DNA of 64,000 nt. Origin: Paraburkholderia rhynchosiae (GTDB lineage: Bacteria > Pseudomonadota > Gammaproteobacteria > Burkholderiales > Burkholderiaceae). The stretch is taken from the NCBI RefSeq assembly GCF_002879865.1, contig NZ_PNXY01000017.1, forward strand, positions 62,001 to 126,000, written 5' to 3'. Of this stretch, positions 44,410 to 51,915 are shown piece after piece. The notes under the pieces are model-generated. The model was not told the origin of the DNA and did not search any database. It saw only the letters and a list, made by a program, of their open reading frames with translations. The first letter of the stretch is position 1. Each line of letters opens with the position of its first letter. The position numbers and the translations under genes were made by a program.

Positions 44410-44910
44410 TCATTGACTCACGGCTTCGCCGTTCGACCGGGGGACCGACTGCCCTTGCAGCGCGTCCCGATGCATCGCCGTGGACGCGGGTTGCGGCGGC
44501 TTCAGGTCGGTTCTTTGTGCGCCTGGCGCCGCGCCTCGCACGTATTCCTTGAAGTCGGCGCCCGCTTCCCATGGATTCGGCGTGCAGCCAAGCGACCCGT
44601 CGCAATGCGCGGCAAAGCCGATTGTCGCGGTGCCGTCGGGATTTGCCGTGCGGGTGATCTGATACGCCAGCGCGCGCTTGCCGCCATCGGGGCCGGCGGT
44701 CTGGATCAGCGTGTCGGTCGCGGATTCCACCTGGTAGGTCGAGTTGTTCGTCACCCATGTTTGCGCACGTTGCCACCAGAGGTCGCATTCGGCTTTGTTC
44801 GAACACGTCAACGGCGTGGTTGCAATCTGCATCACGTCGGGATCGACTTGCCCTTGCGTCGAACATGCCGCCGCGGCAACGCACAATACGGCCAACAGAC
44901 CTTTCTTCAT
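44410..44910 (-). CDS. Predicted lipoprotein of unknown function
   Basis: The 166-residue protein starts MKKGLLAVLCVAAAACSTQ, a lipoprotein signal with lipobox AAAC at about residue 16. GGGAGG lies upstream of the ATG at 44910; a GTG at 44913 is also possible. Four further Cys (TCSNKAEC and HCDGSLGC) may form disulfides in the periplasm. A polar, Pro-rich tail follows residue 130. It converges on the pump gene. I do not recognise the family. Confidence 0.8.
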   Translation of the reverse strand: MKKGLLAVLCVAAAACSTQGQVDPDVMQIATTPLTCSNKAECDLWWQRAQTWVTNNSTYQVESATDTLIQTAGPDGGKRALAYQITRTANPDGTATIGFAAHCDGSLGCTPNPWEAGADFKEYVRGAAPGAQRTDLKPPQPASTAMHRDALQGQSVPRSNGEAVSQ

Positions 44911-45063
44911 CACGTTGATCCTCCCTCTTGCGAGCGTGTCGTATCAGTTTGGACCGCGACGTGAAGAGCGTGTTTCATCTGCATCGGAGAAACGTGAAGC
45001 CCGCGAACAATTTGCCGATGAGCTCATGCGCGGCGGGTTTTGTGTAGCCATTACTTGCGCGCG

Positions 45064-45090
45064 AAAAAAAGCGGCCACGTGGGCCGCTTT
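45064..45090 (-). terminator. Terminator of gshA
   Basis: AAAGCGGCC (45068-45076) pairs with GGCCGCTTT (45082-45090) around ACGTG. On the minus strand seven T residues follow. It starts 34 bp beyond the gshA stop. The rest of 44911-45123 shows nothing else. Confidence 0.85.
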
Positions 45091-45123
45091 CCGTGCTGCG
45101 CGCTCTGTACCGCTGTTTCTTCG

Positions 45124-46740
45124 TTAAACGCTGAAGCGGTTCAACGTGTACGCCCGATAAGCCGCGACGAACGCATCGAACGAGCCGACTTCCTCGCGCT
45201 CGAGCTTCGCCTGTTCCTGGAGCGATTGCTCGGCCAGTTCGGCAAACGCTTTTGCCTCGCTTGCGTCCAGCGGACGGGCGCGGAAATGCGCGGCGTGCGC
45301 TTCGCTTTGTTCCAGGCCGAATTTGAGGAAGCTCTGCCGCTTGTCGCGCATTGTCTGCAATACGCGCGCCGACGGCGTCAGCGATGCATCGGTGAGCTTC
45401 GCGCGCTGAACCGCGACCGAGCGCGCGTGCGCGTCGCCACCTTGCAAGGCGTCGAGTGTCGCGGCCGCCGCGTCGATCTTGACGAACAGCTCGTCGGCCC
45501 ATTCGGTCATCGCGATCGGCTGGCCGTCGCGCGTGAGTTGCAGGCCGGGCTTGCGCCCTTCCGTCGTCACGCGCGCGAAATTCTGATTGGCCTCGGCATA
45601 AGCGTCCGGCGGCAACGGCGCGCTGTCGTCGAGCGCGCAAACCAGCAGATAAGCGTCGAGAAAGCGCGACGTTTCGAGCGAAATACCGGTGGGCTCGAAC
45701 GGATCGATGTCCATGCAGCGCACTTCGACGTATTGCACGCCGCGCGCGGCCAGCGCATGCAGCGGCCGCTCGCCCGGATGCGTGACGCGCTTCGGACGGA
45801 TCGTCGAGTAAAACTCGTTTTCGATCTGCAGCACGTTCGTGTTGATCTGCACCCACTCGCCGTCGCGCTGCGTGCCGATTGCCTCGTACGCGGGATACGG
45901 CTGGCTCACGGCCTTCGCGAGCGCGTCGAGATAACCGGGCAGCGTGTCGTAGTCGGCGTGCAGCGCGGCCTGCGCGGTCGTGTTCGAGTAGCCGAGATCG
46001 CTCATGCGCAGACTTGTCGCGTACGGACGGTACAGCGTGTCGGCGTCCAACGTTTCCAGGGTATGTTTGCGATCACGCAGAAAGCGGCGATCGAGCGCTG
46101 GCGACGCGCCGAACAGATACATCAGCAGCCAGTTGGTGCGGCGGAAATTGCGGATCAGCGCGAGATAACGATCGGACTGGAAATCCACAGCGGTCGCGGT
46201 GGATCGCTGGTCGACCTGCAACAGCCGCCACACTTCTTCGTTCAGCGAATAGTTGTAGTGGATGCCCGCAATGCACTGCATTGTGCGGCCGTAGCGCAGC
46301 GCAAGGCCGATGCGGTACACGTACTTCAGCTTGCCGATGTTCGACGCGCCGTAGTTCGCGATCGGAATGCCTTCGTCGGTGTCGGGAAGCAGGCCCGGCA
46401 TCGACTGGTTCCAGAGAATTTCGTCGCCGAGTTCCGCGTAGACAAAACGGTGCAGTCTATCGAGCTTGTCGAGGGTGACGGCGACGTCCTGCTCGGCCGG
46501 CGTAATCAATTCCAGCAGCGCTTCGGAATAATCGGTAGTCAGCGACGGATGCGTGAGCGCCGAACCGAGTGCGCGCGGATGCGGCGTCAAGGCGAGCTGG
46601 CCGTCGCGCGTCACGCGCAGGCTTTCCTTTTCGATGCCGCGCAGGCCGCGTATCAGCGCGTCGCGCTGCGGGCCTGAACTCAGCACGGACAGGCGGTGCA
46701 GGAACGCGTCGGTCGTGCGGGATGTTGTCGTGTTTGGCAT
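45124..46740 (-). CDS. gshA: Glutamate-cysteine ligase GshA
   Basis: The 538-residue enzyme makes gamma-glutamylcysteine, the first step of glutathione synthesis. It has GLRGIEKESLRVTRDGQLA near residue 28 (ATP/metal site), the acidic segment TTDYSEALLELITP, and IPIANYGASNIGKLKYVYR. Later blocks are VQINTNVLQIENEFYSTIRP and EVRCMDIDPFEP, the proteobacterial GshA family. ATG at 46740 gives MPNTTTSR. Longer starts at 46770 or 46812 lack ribosome sites, but so does this one, so the exact start is uncertain. gshB is not in the window. Confidence 0.93.
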   Translation of the reverse strand: MPNTTTSRTTDAFLHRLSVLSSGPQRDALIRGLRGIEKESLRVTRDGQLALTPHPRALGSALTHPSLTTDYSEALLELITPAEQDVAVTLDKLDRLHRFVYAELGDEILWNQSMPGLLPDTDEGIPIANYGASNIGKLKYVYRIGLALRYGRTMQCIAGIHYNYSLNEEVWRLLQVDQRSTATAVDFQSDRYLALIRNFRRTNWLLMYLFGASPALDRRFLRDRKHTLETLDADTLYRPYATSLRMSDLGYSNTTAQAALHADYDTLPGYLDALAKAVSQPYPAYEAIGTQRDGEWVQINTNVLQIENEFYSTIRPKRVTHPGERPLHALAARGVQYVEVRCMDIDPFEPTGISLETSRFLDAYLLVCALDDSAPLPPDAYAEANQNFARVTTEGRKPGLQLTRDGQPIAMTEWADELFVKIDAAAATLDALQGGDAHARSVAVQRAKLTDASLTPSARVLQTMRDKRQSFLKFGLEQSEAHAAHFRARPLDASEAKAFAELAEQSLQEQAKLEREEVGSFDAFVAAYRAYTLNRFSV

Positions 46741-47089
46741 TGATGCGAGTCGGGCGTTGTCGGCCGCCATGTGCCGCTTCGCTGCTCGCTGGCAGCGTGG
46801 TGCGGTCGACAACGTTCGGCGGAATTTTCAGTAGCGGGCACTTTAACATCTCGCCACGGCGGCTGCTTGAGGCCGCCCCGGCGGGCGGTTTTCGCCTGCC
46901 GGCCCGTCTGTTTTCACGCCGAATCTGCGAGTTTAGCCACTCGCCTTCAGGGTTATCGCGGAGGTTTTGCAGAGGAGCGTTGGCGTGTGCGGGTTAGCCC
47001 GCGCCGGACCGCGGACCTACCACCCGACTTCCGGGTGATGGCGGGGACGGACAGCGCGACGCCCGCTCATGCAGCCAAGCCGCGGGAGT
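46741..47089. other. Intergenic region between gshA and the AlkA gene
   Basis: About 350 bp of GC-rich sequence contain several short inverted repeats (for example GGCGGC/GCCGCC near 46858-46878) but no clear T-tract terminator. There is no gene with family motifs or a ribosome site, and the long frames here are noise. Confidence 0.45.
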
Positions 47090-48007
47090 TCAGCCGCCGC
47101 GCGCCGCGCCTGCCCGGTCCGCCACCTCGTTCCACAGATGCATCGCCGCGTAAGCGCGCCAGGGCCGCCATGCGTCGGTGCGCGTGCGCTGCTGCGTGGG
47201 CCGCACGAGCGAGGGATCGCGCGCGCAAATCGACTGCATCAACACGAGGTCCCATGCGGGCCACGCGTCGGGGTCACGCCACGCGCGCATCGCGACATAC
47301 TCGACGGTCCACGGACCGATGCCCGGCAACGCGAGCAATGCGGCACGCAAACTGGCGGCGTCGGCGGCCGCGTTGTCGAGCGGTACATCGCCGCTCGCAA
47401 CGGCACGCGCGAAACCCTGCAACGCTGCTACCCGTTTGCCCGGCATGCCGATTTGCACGAGATCGACGTTGGCCAACGCGTCGGGCGTGGGAAAACGCCA
47501 CGCCGTGTTTTCATGCGGATGCCCTTCGATGCGTTCGCCCGCGCGCTGCACCAATCGTCCGATGATGGTGGTCGCCGCCTTCACGCTGACCTGTTGGCCA
47601 ACGATTGCGCGCACCACCAGTTCGAAGCCCGACCACGCGCCCGGCACGCGCAAACCTGGCGCCGCGTCGATCAGCGGCGCAAGCCACGGGTCCGTGGCCA
47701 GATCGGCGCCGATCTTCTTCGGATCGGCGTGCAGGTCGAAAATCCTGGCAATCGGAGCGGCGAGCGCGTCGGCGTGACGGCCCACCGGCCCTTCGATGTT
47801 CGCGACAAGACAGCGCTTGCGCGGATGCTGGCGCACGCTAAGCGTGCCGCTGTCACCGGCCCATTCGATTGCACGGCGATAGGCGCCGTCCTCTACGGTC
47901 TCCACGCCGGGCGTCGCGCGTCCGCCGAAAAAGCGCAGCAGGCGCGGCCAGTCGAACGGCGTTTTATACGGCAATTCCAGGGTTACGACGTCGTCAAGCG
48001 TGCTCAC
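47090..48007 (-). CDS. alkA: DNA-3-methyladenine glycosylase (AlkA-like)
   Basis: The 305-residue base-excision glycosylase starts at GTG (48007), overlapping the ada stop by four bases. The HhH-GPD motif is SLRAALLALPGIGPWTVEYV near residue 240, and the catalytic Asp follows in PDAWPAWDLVLMQS. An AlkA-type N-terminal domain precedes it. It removes alkylated purines. Translational coupling to ada suggests an adaptive-response operon. An upstream extension of the frame within ada is noise. Confidence 0.9.
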   Translation of the reverse strand: MSTLDDVVTLELPYKTPFDWPRLLRFFGGRATPGVETVEDGAYRRAIEWAGDSGTLSVRQHPRKRCLVANIEGPVGRHADALAAPIARIFDLHADPKKIGADLATDPWLAPLIDAAPGLRVPGAWSGFELVVRAIVGQQVSVKAATTIIGRLVQRAGERIEGHPHENTAWRFPTPDALANVDLVQIGMPGKRVAALQGFARAVASGDVPLDNAAADAASLRAALLALPGIGPWTVEYVAMRAWRDPDAWPAWDLVLMQSICARDPSLVRPTQQRTRTDAWRPWRAYAAMHLWNEVADRAGAARGG

Positions 48008-49197
48008 GCGGCGTGGTCCAGTTTGGTGGTGATGTTTTGGGCAAGCGCGGTCGGTTCGCGGCGAGGTTCGTCGGGTGAAACGTGGCGGGCATACTGCGCC
48101 TCGTTGTCGAGCAGCGCGGCCTTGCGCGGCAAACCCCAACGATAGCCGGCAAGCGCTCCGCCCTTTTGCACGACGCGATGACACGGAATGGCCAGCGCAA
48201 CGGGATTCGTCGCGCAGGCGCTCGCCACCGCGCGCACGGCACGCGGCGCGCCGACCGCTTCGGCGATGTCCGTATAGCTGCGAGTCTCGCCATACGGAAT
48301 GCGCCGCAGCGCGTCCCACACACGTTGGCGGAAGGCTGTCGCGGCAATGTCCAGCGGCAGATCGAAATCCTGACGAGTGCCGTGCAAGTACGCGTCGATC
48401 TGAGCGATGAACGGAGCGAGCCGCTTCGCGTCTTCAATCACGTCGGCGTTGGCGAATTCGCTGTGCAGTTCGTCGACGAGGAAAGCGGCGTCATCGCCGA
48501 AACCGAGCTTGCAGATGCCTTTGTCCGTCGCCGCCACGAGCACGAAGCCGAGTGAGGTCGGCGCGCTGGCGTAGCGCACCGTGAGCCCGGCGCCCTTGCG
48601 GCGGTACACGGACGGCGCCATGCCCAGTTCCGCCGATGCGCTGTCGTACATCCGCGACGGCGAGCCGAAGCCGGCGTCGAGCGTGGCGCGCGTGACGTCG
48701 GAGCCGCTCTGAAGCGCGTCGCGCAACGCGGCGCCACGCTGCGCGGCCTGGTATTGACGCGGCGAAACCCCCACCACGCGCTTGAACAGGCGCTGGAGAT
48801 GGAACGGGCTGACATGCACGACGTCGCTCAACTGCGCGAGGGTGAGACGCTGTTGCGGATCGGCGTCGAGCGCGGCGCATGCGCGGTTCACGATCTCGAG
48901 CTCGCGCGGCAGGCCGCCCGGCTGGCAGCGCTTGCAATCGCGAAAGCCGGCGGCGCGCGCGGCATCAGCGTCGGCGAAAAAGGCAATGTTCTCACGACGC
49001 GGTTGGCGCGACGGGCAGGACGGGCGGCAGAACACGCCCGTCGTCTTCACGCCGTAGAAGAATGCGCCGTCGGCGAGCGGGTCGCGGCGGGTGACGGCTT
49101 CCCAGCGTTCGTCGTCGGAATTCCAGACGGCGGTATCGGTGGTATCGGTGGTGTCGGCGGTGAGGTCGGTGTCTGCCGGACGGATGGCGCGGTTCAT
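48004..49197 (-). CDS. ada: Ada: methyl-sensing regulator and O6-methylguanine-DNA methyltransferase
   Basis: The 397-residue three-part protein begins with an N-terminal zinc domain. Its methyl-accepting Cys lies in GVFCRPSCPSRQ near residue 57, and CKRC completes the zinc site. An AraC-like DNA-binding domain follows (LSDVVHVSPFHLQRLFKRVV), and then a methyltransferase domain with active site AIPCHRVV near residue 348. The first 25 residues carry a Thr/Asp repeat. Methylated Ada normally activates ada and alkA, and here alkA is the next gene. No ribosome site is clear. Confidence 0.93.
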   Translation of the reverse strand: MNRAIRPADTDLTADTTDTTDTAVWNSDDERWEAVTRRDPLADGAFFYGVKTTGVFCRPSCPSRQPRRENIAFFADADAARAAGFRDCKRCQPGGLPRELEIVNRACAALDADPQQRLTLAQLSDVVHVSPFHLQRLFKRVVGVSPRQYQAAQRGAALRDALQSGSDVTRATLDAGFGSPSRMYDSASAELGMAPSVYRRKGAGLTVRYASAPTSLGFVLVAATDKGICKLGFGDDAAFLVDELHSEFANADVIEDAKRLAPFIAQIDAYLHGTRQDFDLPLDIAATAFRQRVWDALRRIPYGETRSYTDIAEAVGAPRAVRAVASACATNPVALAIPCHRVVQKGGALAGYRWGLPRKAALLDNEAQYARHVSPDEPRREPTALAQNITTKLDHAA

Positions 49198-49384
49198 GAT
49201 GGTTCCGGATAGGTGCTGTCGATGCTCACCAATGTAGGCCGCATGCCGACACAGTACGCTCCGGTTCTTGCTCTGTCATTGCGGTTCCTCGTAGACCGCC
49301 GGCGGCGAAAGCCCCGCCAGGCGCTCGTTTTGCCTTCAAGGTGCGACAATTTCGCCCGATATCGGGTTTTCCCTTAAAAAGTTA
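49198..49384. other. Spacer between ada and the small RNA candidate
   Basis: The ada promoter must lie here (reading left). I see no gene. A short palindrome, CCCGATATCGGG (49355-49366), sits just upstream of the RNA promoter and could be an operator. Confidence 0.4.
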
Positions 49385-49413
49385 TTGCGTCGCACCAACC
49401 CGATGTGTATATT
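49385..49413 (+). promoter_or_regulatory. Promoter of the candidate small RNA
   Basis: TTGCGT (49385-49390), exactly 17 bp, then TATATT (49408-49413). Predicted start at about 49420, the first base of the first C-rich repeat. Confidence 0.7.
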
Positions 49414-49419
49414 AGTACC

Positions 49420-49482
49420 TGTCTCCTCCATGTCTCCTCCTGATATGGATTCAGCCCGCTCCACATAGAGCGGGCTTTTTTT
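49420..49482 (+). ncRNA. Candidate C-rich small RNA with two anti-Shine-Dalgarno motifs
   Basis: The RNA of about 63 nt starts with two identical 10-nt repeats, TGTCTCCTCC (49420-49429 and 49431-49440). These are complementary to GGAGGAGACA-like ribosome sites. It ends in a perfect 8-bp terminator stem (49453-49460 with 49469-49476) and seven T residues. A well-spaced promoter precedes it, and no frame of useful length is present. The window has matching 8-nt sites in the leaders of the liv binding-protein gene (4923-4930) and araF (53536-53543). Family identity is not assigned. Confidence 0.7.
49453..49482 (+). terminator. Terminator of the candidate small RNA
   Basis: AGCCCGCT and AGCGGGCT form an 8-bp stem with an 8-nt loop, followed by seven T residues. 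Confidence 0.88.
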
Positions 49483-49614
49483 CGCCTTTTTTTCGCGTAT
49501 ATATTCCGCATCTGGCCCTCCAAGGGCCTGCTCCCGCTCTCGCAACGCCGTCGCTTTCTTCTAAACTGGCTGTCTAATCTGCTGTGCAAGCCGGGCCAAA
49601 AGGAGGCGTTCAAT

Positions 49615-50040
49615 ATGAAGATTCATATTCGCGAAATCGACCATGTGGTGATCCGGGCGTCGAACGTGGAGGCGATGGCGCGCTTTTACTGTGACGTACT
49701 TGGTTGCAGTCTGGAGAAGGAACAGCGTGAACTCGGTCTCACGCAATTGCGGGCGGGACGCTCGCTGATCGACCTGCTGCAGGTGGGCGCGGGCCTCGAT
49801 CACGCCGAAAACGGCGTGCCCGGCACGGGCCGCAACATGGACCACGTGTGTTTGCGCGTCGAACCGTTCGACGCCGAAGCGCTCAAGGCGCATCTGAGCG
49901 AACATGGCGCGCGGCTTGGCGAGCAAGCGTTGCGCTATGGCGCGGACGGCTACGGGCCGTCGCTGTATCTGTTCGACCCGGAGGGCAACATGGTCGAACT
50001 CAAGGGACCGCCGGAAGCGGCGCGGATTACGTCGATCTGA
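49615..50040 (+). CDS. VOC-superfamily (glyoxalase-like) protein
   Basis: The 141-residue protein has two beta-alpha-beta-beta-beta modules. It begins IREIDHVVIRASNVEAMARF and has metal-type residues His near 8 and Glu near 130 (LFDPEGNMVELKGP). GMDHVCLRV-like NMDHVCLRVEPF opens the second module. Such proteins include lactoylglutathione lyase, dioxygenases and resistance proteins. Length alone fits a glyoxalase I-like enzyme, but the substrate is unknown. AGGAGG precedes the ATG, a good match to the anti-Shine-Dalgarno motif of the RNA just upstream. Confidence 0.88.
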   Translation: MKIHIREIDHVVIRASNVEAMARFYCDVLGCSLEKEQRELGLTQLRAGRSLIDLLQVGAGLDHAENGVPGTGRNMDHVCLRVEPFDAEALKAHLSEHGARLGEQALRYGADGYGPSLYLFDPEGNMVELKGPPEAARITSI

Positions 50041-50066
50041 GCGCCTGCCGTCAGCCGCCCCAGATT

Positions 50067-50621
50067 TCAGGCGTTGGCGGGCGCTTTCAACACCGTCCAC
50101 TCGATTTTCACCGCGTCGGCTTCGGCGCTGCCGAGCCATGCTTCGCCATCCTGGACGGTGCATTGCAGGCGCATCGTGCGCTCCGCGAGGGAGCCGAGCT
50201 GCGCCGCGACGTCTTCGCCGAGCGACCAGACCGTCACATTGCGCATGCGCTCGACCTTGTTGCGCACGCCTTGCCACCAGATGTCTGAAGTACGGCCGCC
50301 GTAAGCAATCACGATGACTTCGTTCGACCGGCCGCTCGCCTTCGCGATGCGCCGCTCGTCCGGCTGGCCGACTTCAATCCACGTTTCGATCGCGCCCGTC
50401 AGATCTTTTTGCCAGAGATCCGGTTCGTCGACATCTGATAAACCTTTGCAGAATTCGAGCCGTTCCTGCGCGAACAGCGCGAAAGCCGCGACGCGGACCA
50501 TCATCCGCTCGTCCGTTTCCGACGGATGGCGCGCAATGGTGAGCGAGTGATCGGCGTAGTAATGCCGGTCCATATTGGCGATCTGCAACTCCGCCTTGTA
50601 AATCGTAGATTTGAGAGCCAT
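50067..50621 (-). CDS. yaeQ: YaeQ-family protein
   Basis: The 184-residue protein starts at ATG 50621 (MALKSTIYKAELQIANMD), the normal YaeQ start; the frame extends upstream without support. It contains the acidic blocks DVDEPDLWQKDLTG and EVGQPDERRIAKAS and ends in a beta-rich part. YaeQ has a nuclease-like (PD-(D/E)XK) fold of unclear role and was once linked to suppression of RfaH loss. It converges on the VOC gene. Confidence 0.9.
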   Translation of the reverse strand: MALKSTIYKAELQIANMDRHYYADHSLTIARHPSETDERMMVRVAAFALFAQERLEFCKGLSDVDEPDLWQKDLTGAIETWIEVGQPDERRIAKASGRSNEVIVIAYGGRTSDIWWQGVRNKVERMRNVTVWSLGEDVAAQLGSLAERTMRLQCTVQDGEAWLGSAEADAVKIEWTVLKAPANA

Positions 50622-50763
50622 GCCGTTGCTAAACCAGACGCTCGCCCCAGCGGAGCGAACGGAAAATGAATCGTCGACGGCGCGTTGCCGTCTTCCGTGT
50701 TTGTTGTACATGTTGTGTCCTCCCGCGCCGTCATCCGGCTACCTCATGAACGGGAAGAAGCAT

Positions 50764-51741
50764 TTATCGAGCCACAGCTTGGTCCGCGGGGGCGCCGTAG
50801 ACTTCGCCCGCCGCCTCGCGTAACGCCTCAAGCACCACTGCGGCCGCCGGCGACAGCAGATGCGACTGGCGCGTGATGATACCGAATGTATCCATCCTGC
50901 ACGGCAAATCGATCGGCAGGCGCTTCAGTACGCCGTACTGTTGGTACTGACGCGCCACCTCATCGGGCAATACCGCCAACATGTCGCTCTGGAGCAGCAG
51001 GCTCGAAATTGCCAGAAAGTTGTTGGTGTTGACGACGTTTTGCGGCGGATTCAGCCCGATCTGCGAAAACATCAGATCGAAGCGATGCCGCAAAACGCTG
51101 CCCGGCGGGTGCAGTACCCAGCTCGCGTTGACGATGCCTCGCAGCGTCAAACCTGTCTCATTTTCGAGAGGATGACCGGGGCGCGCGACCACGCAAAGCG
51201 GCTCGTCGGCGAGCGGTTCATAGCGCACTTCGGTCTTGAACTGGTTTTGCCGCTCGAGTACGCGGCCAATCATGATGTCGAGTTCGCCTTCAGCGAGTCG
51301 CGGCAGCATCACGTCAGACGTTTCGACTTCCGCCCAGATTTGCAACTGCGGATAGCGTTCTTTCACGCTCGCAATGGCGCGGGGCACCATCGTCGCTGCG
51401 GCCGCTGCAATCACGCCGATGCGCACCTGCCCCGCGAGACCTGCGCGCAACGCCGAGATCTCGTCGTGCGCATGGCTCAGATTCGACAGTACCATCCGCG
51501 CGTGACGGATCATCACCTCACCGTACAGCGTGGCGTGCATGCCGTGCGGCGTGCGGTCGAACAGGCTCACGCCCAGCATGTCTTCGAGTTCTTTCAGGAG
51601 ACGTGAAGCCGCCGGCTGCGTCATGCCGAGCACGTCGGCTGCGCGCCGCACGTTGCCCTCTTCCTCCATCGCCGCGAGCAGCAGCAACTGCCGCGTTTTC
51701 AGCCGCGCACGCACGAACCAGTTCGAGTAGCTACGCGTCAT
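50764..51741 (-). CDS. LysR-family regulator of the arabinose cluster
   Basis: The 325-residue protein has a winged helix-turn-helix (VRRAADVLGMTQPAASRLLK near residue 32) and an effector domain to residue 300. It is of the GbpR/GalR-like LysR branch that controls sugar oxidation genes. It is divergent from the dehydrogenase gene, with a palindrome and direct repeats in the 174-bp gap. It probably senses an intermediate such as L-arabinonate or 2-keto-3-deoxyarabonate; inference from position. Confidence 0.9.
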   Translation of the reverse strand: MTRSYSNWFVRARLKTRQLLLLAAMEEEGNVRRAADVLGMTQPAASRLLKELEDMLGVSLFDRTPHGMHATLYGEVMIRHARMVLSNLSHAHDEISALRAGLAGQVRIGVIAAAAATMVPRAIASVKERYPQLQIWAEVETSDVMLPRLAEGELDIMIGRVLERQNQFKTEVRYEPLADEPLCVVARPGHPLENETGLTLRGIVNASWVLHPPGSVLRHRFDLMFSQIGLNPPQNVVNTNNFLAISSLLLQSDMLAVLPDEVARQYQQYGVLKRLPIDLPCRMDTFGIITRQSHLLSPAAAVVLEALREAAGEVYGAPADQAVAR

Positions 51742-51809
51742 GGCTTGTCTCCAGATTTGGCCCGTGCAAGATGGCGCTTGCCGGTTTTGTCAGTGGCCTC
51801 AATAATGCC

Positions 51810-51861
51810 ATACCGAAATTGTTATCGGGATAGCCCAAAAAGGGATTGGAAAGTTATTGGG
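51810..51861. promoter_or_regulatory. Operator candidate between lysR and the dehydrogenase gene
   Basis: ATACCGA (51810-51816) and TCGGGAT (51825-51831) form a near-perfect inverted repeat with an 8-bp spacer. GTTATCGGG (51821-51829) recurs as GTTATTGGG (51853-51861), 32 bp on, about three helical turns. Confidence 0.5.
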
Positions 51862-51915
51862 CAGGCTCATACCATTCGTGGACTTTCCAGCTTCTCATGT
51901 GGCGCCATTCCGTCG

